64,000 bases of DNA, from contig SCFE01000098.1 of the NCBI GenBank assembly GCA_004352715.1, positions 745,998 to 809,997 on the forward strand. The letters are read 5' to 3'. The notes under the pieces were generated by a model, which searched no databases, was not told the origin of the DNA, and worked only from the letters and a program-made list of their open reading frames with translations. Of the stretch, positions 43,446 to 54,584 are shown one piece after another; the stretch's first letter is position 1, and each line of letters opens with the position of its first letter. The stretch comes from Hofstenia miamia (lineage: Eukaryota; Xenacoelomorpha; Acoela). The position numbers and the translations under genes were made by a program.

Positions 43446-43666
43446 TCTAACCACTAAGATATATTTAAACCCTCACCTCCGAGTACTTGAACATAAGAAA
43501 CGTGATAGATGGTATAAACTCAGAGATATGAATGGACAATGCATCCATTTAAAAACTGAATGTAGGAATCTAAAATCAAATACTTTCTTTCAAACACAAA
43601 TTACGTAAAGATTTTTTACATAATTTTTATAATAAACTACTCACATCTAAGGATAAATGGAGATTT

Positions 43667-44155
43667 ATGGATAAAATTTTAAATAAGAGTAGAACTTTAC
43701 AAACTAACATTAGTGAAATTTTAATTGATGGCAATATTGTTTCTAATCAAAATGAAATAGCTAATCATTTAAATGATATATTTATCAATCTAGGCAAATA
43801 CATGGGACCAAAAGTTAATATTAAGTTGCCATCGAAATGCACATCACTTTTCTCATTTTCATTTATTTCAAGATCTCAGCTATTGAGTGTAATCGCTAAC
43901 CTTGATTCAAATAAATCTTGTGGATCATTAAATATCCATACCTTCATTATTAAGAAATATATCAACTACAGATCATTTACTTTTTATTATTGCATAAGAA
44001 TCAACACTTTCCCCATGTTTAAGTATTCGGACATAACTCCGGTTTATAAGAAAGAGGATCCATTAAATGAAAAAATTATAGGCCAATCTCAGTTACTAAT
44101 GTATTTGCAAAAATCTTTGAAAAAATTCTTTGCAATCAAATACATAACTATGTAA
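43667..44155 (+). pseudogene. LINE A, start of RT domain
   Basis: Reads ISEILIDGNIVSNQNEIANH, NDIFINLGKYMGP, LLSVIANLDSNKSCG then KYSDITPVYKKEDPL. These are the usual pre-RT block (INxLKxxKSxG) and RT block 1 (xxAxVxPIxKKGD). A frameshift near 44080-44155 separates it from the catalytic core. Confidence 0.75.
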
Positions 44156-44223
44156 AATCTAACAATATATTATCAAAAAGTCAGTTTGGATTTAGACCTA
44201 ATTATTCAACTACAGACGCATTA

Positions 44224-44964
44224 TTGGTCTTTACTGAAAATATACGACTTAATCTGAACAATAACATGTGTACTGCAGTTGCCTTATTAGATTTAGGTAA
44301 AACATTTGATAGCATAAACCACGACATTCTTCTGAAACAGCTAAACCGACATGTCTTTGATAATAATAGTGTGGCATTAATTAAAAGTTTTCTTTCAGAA
44401 AGGAAGCAGCGTGTCAAACTTGGTAATAATTTTTCAAGGTTTTTAACTGTGCAAAGGAGTGTTCCACAGGGCACGGTCCTTGGACCACTTCTCTCTACAC
44501 TATATGTAAAGGACATTAAAGATTATGTTAGAGATTGTGAGATCTATCAATATGCTGATGACACCAGTATTTTAGCAAAGCATGTTAGCCCATACAATGC
44601 AGCAAAAATTATTAAGAATAACATTAATTATCTTTCCAATTACTTCAACCAAAACAATCTTACAATAAATATAAATAAAACACAATTCATGATTTTTGCA
44701 CCAAATGAGTCTCATGACATAGCAAGTAAAATTGACATTGAAATCAATCATGCAAATATTCCGCAAACCAAAATAATAAAATATCTAGGTGTTGAAATAA
44801 ACCAAGAATTAAATTTTCATGAATTCATTTCCAGTAAGCTGAGAAAGATGAACAGTGGTATTTCTTACATTCATAAATTGAGGAATATCACTAAAAATAT
44901 CCAATTGATAAATGCATTTGTAACAGCCAATTCATGTATGCTTGTACCCTTTTGCAAGGCATAA
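44224..44964 (+). pseudogene. LINE A reverse transcriptase core
   Basis: 246-codon frame with all main RT motifs: AVALLDLGKTFDSINHDILL (motif A, with G for the usual S), RSVPQGTVLGPLLSTLYVKD (motif B), YQYADDTSILAKH (motif C, YADD), NININKTQFMIF and KIIKYLGVEINQELNFHEFI (thumb). The PQGTVLGPLL and YADDTSI forms put it in the jockey/CR1/L2 group. The reading then shifts frame at about 44940 and continues to 45149 (NVTFNRAIWTLFNIDKQET) and to 45338. Confidence 0.85.
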
Positions 44965-45338
44965 GTTTATTCCAGCAAGAACGTATAAATGTTACATTCA
45001 ATAGAGCAATTTGGACATTATTCAACATTGACAAACAAGAAACCAGTAATTATTTACAAAAATATGAATTATTGTCCCCAAAGTACTTTATCAAGTACGC
45101 TAGTTTGGTTCTAATGTTTAAGCATGTTAACAAAATTCCAACTCATTAAATGACATTGTTACATATAACCCAAGAAATCGCAAATGTATAATTAACATTC
45201 TTAATAAATCAAAACATTGGAAAAGCCCAATTATATATAATACTGCAGGTCGCTGGAATAAACTGGACAAGAACGTTAGATTCGCAAAAGATATTAAAAC
45301 ATTTAGGCGTAAATTAAAACATATATATAAATTTTAGT

Positions 45339-46325
45339 GTTTTTTGAAGCAATACTTCTAATAAAGTGCTGGTAAGATTATTTTGCTGGTTACTGAGGTA
45401 GATAAAATCATCTAAATGTGTCATTTTTGTCTGCTTTTCTACTATTGACTCTGTATCAATGAACAATTTACATATCTTGCGCTTATTAATTAAAAATTGT
45501 GATAAACAAATATTGCAAAAAAACATAATTTTTCTAAGAGTTGCCCTTTTGAAGGATACACATGTTTATAGTAAGCTTGCAAATTCCAATTTTGTAGTTA
45601 ATCTGATGTGGAGAATTATTGTACAGAATGGGCACAGCAATAAAAATCATGAAACTGAAAAATTTGACACTTACAAATGAAAAAGCAAGCTTATCACCAG
45701 TAATAATTATTATTAGAAGTATATTGCTAGTAAGTTTTTAAGACACATTTTAGAAAATATATTTTTTCATTTTTAAGCATCTTGAACATCAGAAAATCAA
45801 CAAAAATTTAGGAAAAAACAAAAAGCATTCGAAAAATCTTCAATAATTTTTAAAAATGTTCGCAACTCACTAAAATTCAGAAATAGATTTCTGACGTAAC
45901 ACAACCTGTCTCTAGTTCTGATCTGATAAATAAAAATTATTTTTGGTTTCTCTTCATAGTTAATTTATAGATGTAGCAAAATCAAATAACAGAATAAAAA
46001 CCAAAGTTGATAAATATTTTACAATTTTAAGCATACTGCATATAGTTGAATTTGTAAATATATATGTTGAAATTTGTGGAATCCTATTGAAATGGTCCAT
46101 TGACAAACATGTTTCTAGAGTGTCTACGAAGAGAAATGCAAATTTTGTCAGAACACTTCTGCTGTCCAAAGAATACACACACTTCATTCCTTTGAAATAA
46201 GAATCGGAGAAGAAGAATGTGATTCTAGATCAATGAGATCAAATTGTTATGTCTTTCAGGTAAACATTTTGGTATCGGATACACCAACTTTTATTATTAT
46301 AATTAAGCATAGAAAGTAACAATAC
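45339..46325. other. intron 9, nothing recognised
   Basis: AT-rich. Frames at 45314-45680 and 45960-46187 have no motif or splice support. Confidence 0.4.
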
Positions 46326-46326
46326 A

Positions 46327-46377
<51 letters not shown>
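46326..46377. repeat. (AAT)n microsatellite
   Basis: About 17 AAT units. A similar (AAT)n ends the LINE at 55046-55070. Confidence 0.9.
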
Positions 46378-46496
46378 CAGGCAAGAGACAATATGAAGTT
46401 TGAGACTCAAGAAGGAAGATTATACAAAGAACTAGATGCAGGAGGAAAGGGTACAGCTAGAGCAGGTGAGGATTGCAGTAAGGTTCGGGAGAATAT
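46378..46496. other. purine-rich, GC-richer stretch before a gap
   Basis: CAGGCAAGAGACAATATGAA and onward is open in one plus frame (KELDAGGKGTARAGEDCSK) up to the gap. Composition resembles the LINE piece at 54585-54999, so it may be part of a related repeat. Not identifiable. Confidence 0.3.
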
Positions 46497-47496
46497 NNNN
46501 NNNNNNNNNNNNNNNNNNNNNNNNNNNNNNNNNNNNNNNNNNNNNNNNNNNNNNNNNNNNNNNNNNNNNNNNNNNNNNNNNNNNNNNNNNNNNNNNNNNN
46601 NNNNNNNNNNNNNNNNNNNNNNNNNNNNNNNNNNNNNNNNNNNNNNNNNNNNNNNNNNNNNNNNNNNNNNNNNNNNNNNNNNNNNNNNNNNNNNNNNNNN
46701 NNNNNNNNNNNNNNNNNNNNNNNNNNNNNNNNNNNNNNNNNNNNNNNNNNNNNNNNNNNNNNNNNNNNNNNNNNNNNNNNNNNNNNNNNNNNNNNNNNNN
46801 NNNNNNNNNNNNNNNNNNNNNNNNNNNNNNNNNNNNNNNNNNNNNNNNNNNNNNNNNNNNNNNNNNNNNNNNNNNNNNNNNNNNNNNNNNNNNNNNNNNN
46901 NNNNNNNNNNNNNNNNNNNNNNNNNNNNNNNNNNNNNNNNNNNNNNNNNNNNNNNNNNNNNNNNNNNNNNNNNNNNNNNNNNNNNNNNNNNNNNNNNNNN
47001 NNNNNNNNNNNNNNNNNNNNNNNNNNNNNNNNNNNNNNNNNNNNNNNNNNNNNNNNNNNNNNNNNNNNNNNNNNNNNNNNNNNNNNNNNNNNNNNNNNNN
47101 NNNNNNNNNNNNNNNNNNNNNNNNNNNNNNNNNNNNNNNNNNNNNNNNNNNNNNNNNNNNNNNNNNNNNNNNNNNNNNNNNNNNNNNNNNNNNNNNNNNN
47201 NNNNNNNNNNNNNNNNNNNNNNNNNNNNNNNNNNNNNNNNNNNNNNNNNNNNNNNNNNNNNNNNNNNNNNNNNNNNNNNNNNNNNNNNNNNNNNNNNNNN
47301 NNNNNNNNNNNNNNNNNNNNNNNNNNNNNNNNNNNNNNNNNNNNNNNNNNNNNNNNNNNNNNNNNNNNNNNNNNNNNNNNNNNNNNNNNNNNNNNNNNNN
47401 NNNNNNNNNNNNNNNNNNNNNNNNNNNNNNNNNNNNNNNNNNNNNNNNNNNNNNNNNNNNNNNNNNNNNNNNNNNNNNNNNNNNNNNNNNNNNNNN
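46497..47496. other. assembly gap (1000 N)
   Basis: Exactly 1000 N, a default gap size. Frames across it are artefacts. Confidence 0.98.
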
Positions 47497-49340
47497 TAAT
47501 TAACACTATATTAAGCCCGGTGATTAACCAACCTCCCCATTCCGACTTGATTAAGAGGACAGGTAATTAATAAAACTAATCTATTTGAACTTGCGAAGTC
47601 GAATCCTCTTAATTTTAATTGGACTAATTAGGAGGTGGCTAAGCAAATAATGAAACGGAGCCGCAAATCAAATTACGAATCTAAGGTAAAGATTACTTCA
47701 AACGACTAAAGAAATCTAACCAAAAATGGAATGTCTTAACAAAGGCATTGGGAAAACTAAATATTCGTATTGAAGCAATTAAATATGATAACAGGTCATT
47801 CAAGAATACGATTATTGCAAATGTTTTCAATTTTTTTGAAAATATCACAAATTCAATTTTATATTCGAAGAAAGCTTTTCCTCCCAACAACTCAGTAAAA
47901 GAAAAGAACAGTCTCATTTCATTTTATTTCCTTTTAAAAGTTTTAAAATATTGCAAATAAGCTAGATAATAATAAATCTTGTGGATCCAGTAACATACCG
48001 TATTGAATAACTAAAGAATATTTTTACATTTTTGGTGAATACCTGCTTGAAGCATTTAATCAAAATATTATAAAAAATGATTTTCCTATCCTCATAAAAC
48101 AATCTGATATTTCACCCGATAGATCTATTGACTTATAAGCATAACACACCCTTTCTCAAAAATATTTGAAAAACTTTTAGCTGTACAAATGTTGAAGTTT
48201 ATCAATTACAATAAAATAATCAATTTGGAATTCGACCTAAACTCAGCACATCTGATGCGATTTTATCAATCACAGAAACGATTAAATTAGATTAAAATTA
48301 AAATTTGTTCACGGCGGTAACTTTATTTGATTTAAGTAAAGCTTTTAACTCAATGTATTTTGACATTCTAAAAGAATAATTTGGGCGAAAAGGTTTTAGT
48401 CTCAAATGCAATAAATTTTATTATGGGTTTTCTACACAATTGCAATTAACGAATAATATTTGATAACATTTTTTCAGAATATACTATTGCAAATTTAGGT
48501 GTACCGCAAGGAATTGCATTAATCCCCATTCTACTTGCAATAAACGTAAATGACATTTCAAAATCCTTGAAAAACGAATTATCAATATGCAGACAGGGGC
48601 GCACGCAGGGTTTTCTGACTTGGGGATATGCTAGTAATGACCAAAAGAGACCCAAAAAAATGCATTTCACGACCTAGATTATAAATTATTCGATTTTTTT
48701 TACCGAAAATTTTTTTGATTTAGTCAGTCAAAATCACTTTTGCAAACCTGATGGGGTACATTCCATCATTCTCCCCCCGTGTACGCCACTGTACGCAGAT
48801 GATACTTGCAAATTACGAACAGCAAGAAATATTTTTGAGACAACCAGAAATCTGACAAAATATCATGAAAAATTTCGTAACATAAACTAAGAATAAATTC
48901 TGACAAAACTCAACTTACCATTTTTCCATCTAAAGAAGAAAGAATATTTTCTAAAAGTATTAAAAAATTAATGCTTGTAATAATGAAATTTGGCAAAGAA
49001 CATGTGTAAATTACCTTAGTGTACTAATAGACAATGATTAAAAATTAGACAATTTTCTTTCCTAAAAATTAAAAAAGATTGCAACTGGAATCAAGTATTT
49101 GTAAATTTTGGTTCATGTAGGACACACTTTTCATGTAGAATTAATGCATTCATTTGTACTGAGTCGTTTTAATTACATTTCATTTTTTTCTAAACAACAT
49201 TGTAAAAATGTTCATTACTATCAAAAAATTTAATTGAACATTTAGAAAACTTCGTTGCATGAAAAACCATGAATCTATAACACAATTAAGATCATCATTT
49301 GATATCTTGGCCTAAAGTTTATCATTCAGTATTAATCTCT
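47497..49340 (+). mobile_element. LINE B copy 1 (dead jockey/CR1-type LINE)
   Basis: It begins at the gap with TAATTAACACTATATTAAGC and runs nearly identical to 62053-64000. RT traces on the plus strand: KNTIIANVFNFFENITNSIL (47748-47960, linker), LDNNKSCGSSNIPY, TLFDLSKAFNSMYFDILK (motif A) and GVPQGIALIPILLAINVNDI (motif B). At the YADD motif it is split by a 198-bp hAT MITE (48594-48791). Stops and frameshifts throughout. Confidence 0.8.
48594..48791. mobile_element. hAT MITE inserted in the LINE B active-site codons
   Basis: The ends are CAGGGGCGCACGCAGGG and, inverted, CAGTGGCGTACACGGGG. They are flanked by TATGCAGA (48586-48593) and TACGCAGA (48792-48799), a 7-of-8 target duplication. 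On either side the LINE reads QYAD and AD-DTC, so the insertion splits the YADD codons. The same insertion is present in copy 2. Confidence 0.85.
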
Positions 49341-49341
49341 A

Positions 49342-49366
49342 TGTAAGATAAGATAAGATAAGATAA
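49342..49366. repeat. (AGATA)n tandem repeat, LINE B tail
   Basis: Five AGATA units directly after the LINE B copy, likely its microsatellite tail. It marks the 3' end of the element. Confidence 0.8.
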
Positions 49367-49397
49367 GGACTTTGATTGACTAATAGACAACAACAAC

Positions 49398-49644
49398 GAG
49401 AACCATGGGATACTTCTGATTGATGCCACCAATGCCTTTAACTTGCTGAATCGTGAATTAGCTCTCGAAAACATTAAGAGATTATGTTCGTCTGTCAGTC
49501 AAGCACTATACAATTCATATACCAATCCATCACCACTATATGTGAATAACTCAACCTTATGGTCTTCAGAAGGTACTACACAAGGTGACCCACTCGCGAT
49601 GCTAATGTACGGGATTGCAACTCTGCCACTGATAGATTCCATCA
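49398..49644 (+). mobile_element. reverse-transcriptase fragment of another retroelement
   Basis: From about 49398 the frame reads HGILLIDATNAFNLLNRELA (motif A: IDATNAFN), SVSQALYNSYTNPSPLYVNN and SEGTTQGDPLAMLMYGIATL (motif B: EGTTQGDPLAM), then enters a 1000-N gap. The EGTTQGDPLAM form differs from the PQGTVLGPLL of LINEs A-C, so this is a separate clade. Few changes, so a relatively young copy. Confidence 0.75.
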
Positions 49645-50644
49645 NNNNNNNNNNNNNNNNNNNNNNNNNNNNNNNNNNNNNNNNNNNNNNNNNNNNNNNN
49701 NNNNNNNNNNNNNNNNNNNNNNNNNNNNNNNNNNNNNNNNNNNNNNNNNNNNNNNNNNNNNNNNNNNNNNNNNNNNNNNNNNNNNNNNNNNNNNNNNNNN
49801 NNNNNNNNNNNNNNNNNNNNNNNNNNNNNNNNNNNNNNNNNNNNNNNNNNNNNNNNNNNNNNNNNNNNNNNNNNNNNNNNNNNNNNNNNNNNNNNNNNNN
49901 NNNNNNNNNNNNNNNNNNNNNNNNNNNNNNNNNNNNNNNNNNNNNNNNNNNNNNNNNNNNNNNNNNNNNNNNNNNNNNNNNNNNNNNNNNNNNNNNNNNN
50001 NNNNNNNNNNNNNNNNNNNNNNNNNNNNNNNNNNNNNNNNNNNNNNNNNNNNNNNNNNNNNNNNNNNNNNNNNNNNNNNNNNNNNNNNNNNNNNNNNNNN
50101 NNNNNNNNNNNNNNNNNNNNNNNNNNNNNNNNNNNNNNNNNNNNNNNNNNNNNNNNNNNNNNNNNNNNNNNNNNNNNNNNNNNNNNNNNNNNNNNNNNNN
50201 NNNNNNNNNNNNNNNNNNNNNNNNNNNNNNNNNNNNNNNNNNNNNNNNNNNNNNNNNNNNNNNNNNNNNNNNNNNNNNNNNNNNNNNNNNNNNNNNNNNN
50301 NNNNNNNNNNNNNNNNNNNNNNNNNNNNNNNNNNNNNNNNNNNNNNNNNNNNNNNNNNNNNNNNNNNNNNNNNNNNNNNNNNNNNNNNNNNNNNNNNNNN
50401 NNNNNNNNNNNNNNNNNNNNNNNNNNNNNNNNNNNNNNNNNNNNNNNNNNNNNNNNNNNNNNNNNNNNNNNNNNNNNNNNNNNNNNNNNNNNNNNNNNNN
50501 NNNNNNNNNNNNNNNNNNNNNNNNNNNNNNNNNNNNNNNNNNNNNNNNNNNNNNNNNNNNNNNNNNNNNNNNNNNNNNNNNNNNNNNNNNNNNNNNNNNN
50601 NNNNNNNNNNNNNNNNNNNNNNNNNNNNNNNNNNNNNNNNNNNN
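49645..50644. other. assembly gap (1000 N)
   Basis: Exactly 1000 N. Confidence 0.98.
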
Positions 50645-50984
50645 TTCATCAGTTAATTCCACAGTGCCAACTTTAAAACGATCTTAAACTTGATTTAAAA
50701 TCACAGCATCTTCTTTGGCTTTTTAGCCAAATATGTCTTCTATACTTATAATCGCCATAGCCCAAGTTAACAACTTTTTATTTGTAAATATTCGTTGTTT
50801 TCTTTTTTTTGTTTAGTTTTGTATTACTTTCTTGACGCTTTCAGAATTTGTTATCAGTATTTCTATTTATTGTTAAAACAATTTCTAAATATAGATTTTT
50901 CTTCTTCTTTACTTCTTTTCTCATCAGAAAACCACTGAATGTTATCCGCGATCAAATGTCGATTAGCACAACCTGAAAAAAAAA
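50645..50984. other. intron 9, nothing recognised
   Basis: A short plus frame from the gap (SSVNSTVPTLKRS, stop 50685-50687) may be the tail of whatever lies in the gap. Confidence 0.3.
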
Positions 50985-51250
50985 TTGGTCCAAATTTCAA
51001 TTGTAATATTTAAAAATACTTTAATATTCTTTTAAAATTTGAGCGGAGCTATGGCAAATAGCTGACTACTTTAAGCAGTTGTTGGTTTTTATTTTTAAGT
51101 TCAATTGCAGCATAAATGGATTTTTCCAATGATACATTTGTGTATAGACTCTTAATATCATAAGTTGTTAGTTGGCTGAGAGTGTGTAAGATCACTAATT
51201 TCAAAACAGAAATGTTTCAGTTTTTGTAGTATTTCCTTGTTTATAAAAAC
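50985..51250 (-). mobile_element. Penelope-like RT fragment
   Basis: Reverse complement of 51055-51180 reads LTTYDIKSLYTNVSLEKSIY then AAIELKNKNQQLLKVVSYLP. The TYDIKSLYTNxxLEKxI block is the Penelope RT signature. No other parts remain. Confidence 0.65.
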
Positions 51251-51349
51251 AATTATAAATGTCAATCATTTATTATGATCATAACATAACAATAACTAAT
51301 AGTTAAAATCCATTCAACAAATATAAATAGAAAGTTTTCAAATATCTAA

Positions 51350-51445
51350 GATAATGTATTTAATTTTCTAAATAACTTAAACTTTGTTGTAGTGGTCTTA
51401 TTAACATGCGTTCAAATATTTTCAGGTGGATAGATTTGGTATTCT
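51350..51445 (-). mobile_element. short LINE fragment repeated at 53515-53584
   Basis: The minus strand reads SIHLKIFERMLIRPLQQSL, like the LSxxSKIFERxxxxRL block of LINE RTs. The same stretch, with a few changes, recurs at 53515-53584 just before a gap. Confidence 0.5.
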
Positions 51446-51754
51446 TTAAGTTTCAACTCTATCTTAGTCCACAATTTGTAGATGTTTTGAAATTCTTTAT
51501 TGTTTCATGTTCTTATTCTTTTCCTTACGAAGTTATCAGATAAACCCAATGGCAATCACATCATTCAGAAAAATATTAACAATTAGAGACTGATAATTTA
51601 CTTGAATAGTGTCATAAATGTACAAACATGCATACAAATGATTCAGTAGCATAACAATATATACAATAAATTTACTACTTTAGGAATAAAGATATTGTCA
51701 TTATTGTAGAATTTGTATCCTAGCCATGCTTTACCCGAGACATACTTTTGCTAA

Positions 51755-51843
51755 GGCCACGGTTAGACTACGTGATTGGTAGCAAGAAAAGAAACAAAAT
51801 CACGTCGAAACGCCAATTATCTTGGCGTAGTCTAACCGTGGCC
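51755..51843. mobile_element. 89-bp palindromic MITE, PIF/Harbinger-like
   Basis: Long inverted ends GGCCACGGTTAGACTACG / CGTAGTCTAACCGTGGCC, flanked by TAA on both sides (51752-51754, 51844-51846). A three-base TAA duplication with GGC-starting ends fits PIF/Harbinger. The element is nearly all hairpin. Confidence 0.6.
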
Positions 51844-51878
51844 TAAGGGAAAATTTTAATGTGTCCTTCTCTTTATAT

Positions 51879-52141
51879 CAGAGATGGAAGTGGGGCAGAT
51901 TTGTGAATTGACCTGCCCCGCCGCACAGACTTTGTTCCCTACCCCATTTTCACCTGCTGACATCTGTAATTGATTTTTCAAAATGCGACAAAGAACTTTG
52001 ATGTAAGGAAAATGCTTTTTAAAATCTCAAATATTAGCATTTTTTTTGGTTGTTTTCTCATTTTAGAAAAATCTTGCCCCATGTTCGCCCCGAATTGCCT
52101 CATTCTGCCCCATCGGTTGACATGCCCTACTTCCATCTCTG
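51879..52141. mobile_element. hAT-type MITE with TGCCCC repeats
   Basis: The ends CAGAGATGGAAGTGGGGCAG and CCCTACTTCCATCTCTG are inverted repeats. The flanks CTTTATAT and CTTTAGGT match at 6 of 8. Inside are many TGCCCC/GCCCCG units towards both ends. Length 263 bp. Confidence 0.7.
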
Positions 52142-52261
52142 CTTTAGGTAGTAAATTTCAAGTTCAAATAGCGGTATTAATGAATTATTGCTTCAAAACA
52201 TTTTTCAATATTCTACTCGAAATTTTACTTATGAATAAAACCAGGCAATGAAATATTGCTA

Positions 52262-53584
52262 TAAGGCGGTAATTTCTTGATGAGCTTGTTGTAAGCGTTC
52301 ACATCGTGTTCAATATGATTAGCTGTCTTGGAAAAAAGATAAACCTACAAAGATAGTGCTTAGTTCGGGAAGAATTTTTTTGAAATATTTAGGGCCCATT
52401 TTAATTGGATATGGAGTTTTCTATTAAAAACATATTTTAGATATATTTGCATAACTTAGGTGAATAGAAAAATTGAATTGTGGCACATGCTGGAAATTGC
52501 ACTATCATTGACATACTTCTTATATCTATAGCCAATATTCTGACTATTACATTGTGAAATTCAAAATATAGCTTCGAGTCAAAATGTACTCCTAAGTAAT
52601 TGCAATTGCTTACAGTTGAAACCTTAACATTCTTGAGATGCGTCGTAATTAGACGCAGTGGAATGCACATACAAAATTCTGTTTTAGTTTCGTTTATGAG
52701 AAACTTATGCATATTGAAATACGTTGACAATTTGCTGCAATAATGTGCTACAGATTCAATTGCTAAATTCATCGATTTATTGTTGAATATGCAGGTATCC
52801 TCGGCATATTAAATTAGTTACCATCAATTACTGTAGGCATGCCGTTTACATATAAACTGAAAAGAAGTATACTTAAAATTGTCTCCTAAGGGACTCCATT
52901 GCTAACAGGTAGCCAATCAGAAAATACATCATTTATTCTGACTCTTAAATCTATGTTTGAAATAGCTAGTCATATCAAATTTCTGCTACTGATAGAAAAT
53001 CCCATATTGGTGAACTTTTTTATTAACATGCTTGGGTCAATAGAATAGAAAGCTTTGGAAAGATCTAAGCAGGCAAAAGCTGCGAATTTATTTGCATCGT
53101 GTGATGATCTCAATTTTTCTGAAGCACTTAATTTGGTATCATTAATTGAAAAATATTTACAAAATCCAAATAGAATATTTGATAGTAGGTTGTACCTATT
53201 GAAACGTTCCGTTATTTGATCATACAATAATCGCTCGAATACTTTACTTTTTGGAAAAGTAATTGAAATTGGCCGATTAATTGAAATCAGCTGTGAAGGA
53301 ACTTATTTTACTTCTAGTAGATGTGTTCTCTGACGGATTTATTTTTGATCATCAGCTAAATCGAGAACTGCTAAAAAAATAGACGACTCATCACTTAGAT
53401 TAGAAAAGTATGAATGATTTTCAAACCTTAGAACAGAACACTTTTTCCGGAGCCTTTACATGCGCTGAGTACTTTCAGGAGTCAATTTTATCAGCAACAA
53501 ATAATATTTAATTTTCTCAATAACTTAAACTTTGTTGTAGTGATCTTATTAACATGCGCTCAAATATTTGCAGGTGTATAGATT
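52262..53584 (-). mobile_element. LINE C: degenerate jockey/CR1-type LINE
   Basis: On the minus strand: ILFGFCKYFSINDTKLSASE and AAFACLDLSKAFYSIDPSML (52970-53227, the FGFRxxxST and LDLSKAFDxI blocks), then a degenerate motif B (LFSLYVNGMPTVIDG, about 52850), YAEDTC at about 52800 in place of YADDT, and HKFLINETKTEFCMCIP with NCNYLGVHFDSKLYFE (52437-52772). Stops break it. It is the opposite strand to LINEs A and B. Confidence 0.75.
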
Positions 53585-54584
53585 NNNNNNNNNNNNNNNN
53601 NNNNNNNNNNNNNNNNNNNNNNNNNNNNNNNNNNNNNNNNNNNNNNNNNNNNNNNNNNNNNNNNNNNNNNNNNNNNNNNNNNNNNNNNNNNNNNNNNNNN
53701 NNNNNNNNNNNNNNNNNNNNNNNNNNNNNNNNNNNNNNNNNNNNNNNNNNNNNNNNNNNNNNNNNNNNNNNNNNNNNNNNNNNNNNNNNNNNNNNNNNNN
53801 NNNNNNNNNNNNNNNNNNNNNNNNNNNNNNNNNNNNNNNNNNNNNNNNNNNNNNNNNNNNNNNNNNNNNNNNNNNNNNNNNNNNNNNNNNNNNNNNNNNN
53901 NNNNNNNNNNNNNNNNNNNNNNNNNNNNNNNNNNNNNNNNNNNNNNNNNNNNNNNNNNNNNNNNNNNNNNNNNNNNNNNNNNNNNNNNNNNNNNNNNNNN
54001 NNNNNNNNNNNNNNNNNNNNNNNNNNNNNNNNNNNNNNNNNNNNNNNNNNNNNNNNNNNNNNNNNNNNNNNNNNNNNNNNNNNNNNNNNNNNNNNNNNNN
54101 NNNNNNNNNNNNNNNNNNNNNNNNNNNNNNNNNNNNNNNNNNNNNNNNNNNNNNNNNNNNNNNNNNNNNNNNNNNNNNNNNNNNNNNNNNNNNNNNNNNN
54201 NNNNNNNNNNNNNNNNNNNNNNNNNNNNNNNNNNNNNNNNNNNNNNNNNNNNNNNNNNNNNNNNNNNNNNNNNNNNNNNNNNNNNNNNNNNNNNNNNNNN
54301 NNNNNNNNNNNNNNNNNNNNNNNNNNNNNNNNNNNNNNNNNNNNNNNNNNNNNNNNNNNNNNNNNNNNNNNNNNNNNNNNNNNNNNNNNNNNNNNNNNNN
54401 NNNNNNNNNNNNNNNNNNNNNNNNNNNNNNNNNNNNNNNNNNNNNNNNNNNNNNNNNNNNNNNNNNNNNNNNNNNNNNNNNNNNNNNNNNNNNNNNNNNN
54501 NNNNNNNNNNNNNNNNNNNNNNNNNNNNNNNNNNNNNNNNNNNNNNNNNNNNNNNNNNNNNNNNNNNNNNNNNNNNNNNNNNNN
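53585..54584. other. assembly gap (1000 N)
   Basis: Exactly 1000 N. Confidence 0.98.

Larger units (their letters stand above)
43022..45338 (+). mobile_element. LINE A: jockey/CR1-type non-LTR retrotransposon
   Basis: Almost a whole ORF2 from the end of the AP endonuclease to the C-terminus, with frameshifts. Endonuclease end: SINYLNDSERKLIDTLCDTF, PTRMNAHN and SISDHNLIVH (the catalytic SDH) at about 43030-43210. Then a linker, an RT start (IANLDSNKSCGS, 43667-44155), an RT core (44224-44964) and C-terminal blocks to HIYKF and a stop at about 45337. It lies in intron 9 of the host gene, same strand. Confidence 0.85.

Noticed and set aside
46393-47506. Open frames of more than 340 codons on both strands
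   Set aside because: They consist almost entirely of N translated as X across a 1000-N gap.
49443-50687. A 414-codon plus-strand frame
   Set aside because: Only the first ~67 codons (RT motifs) and the last 13 are real sequence; the rest is the N gap.
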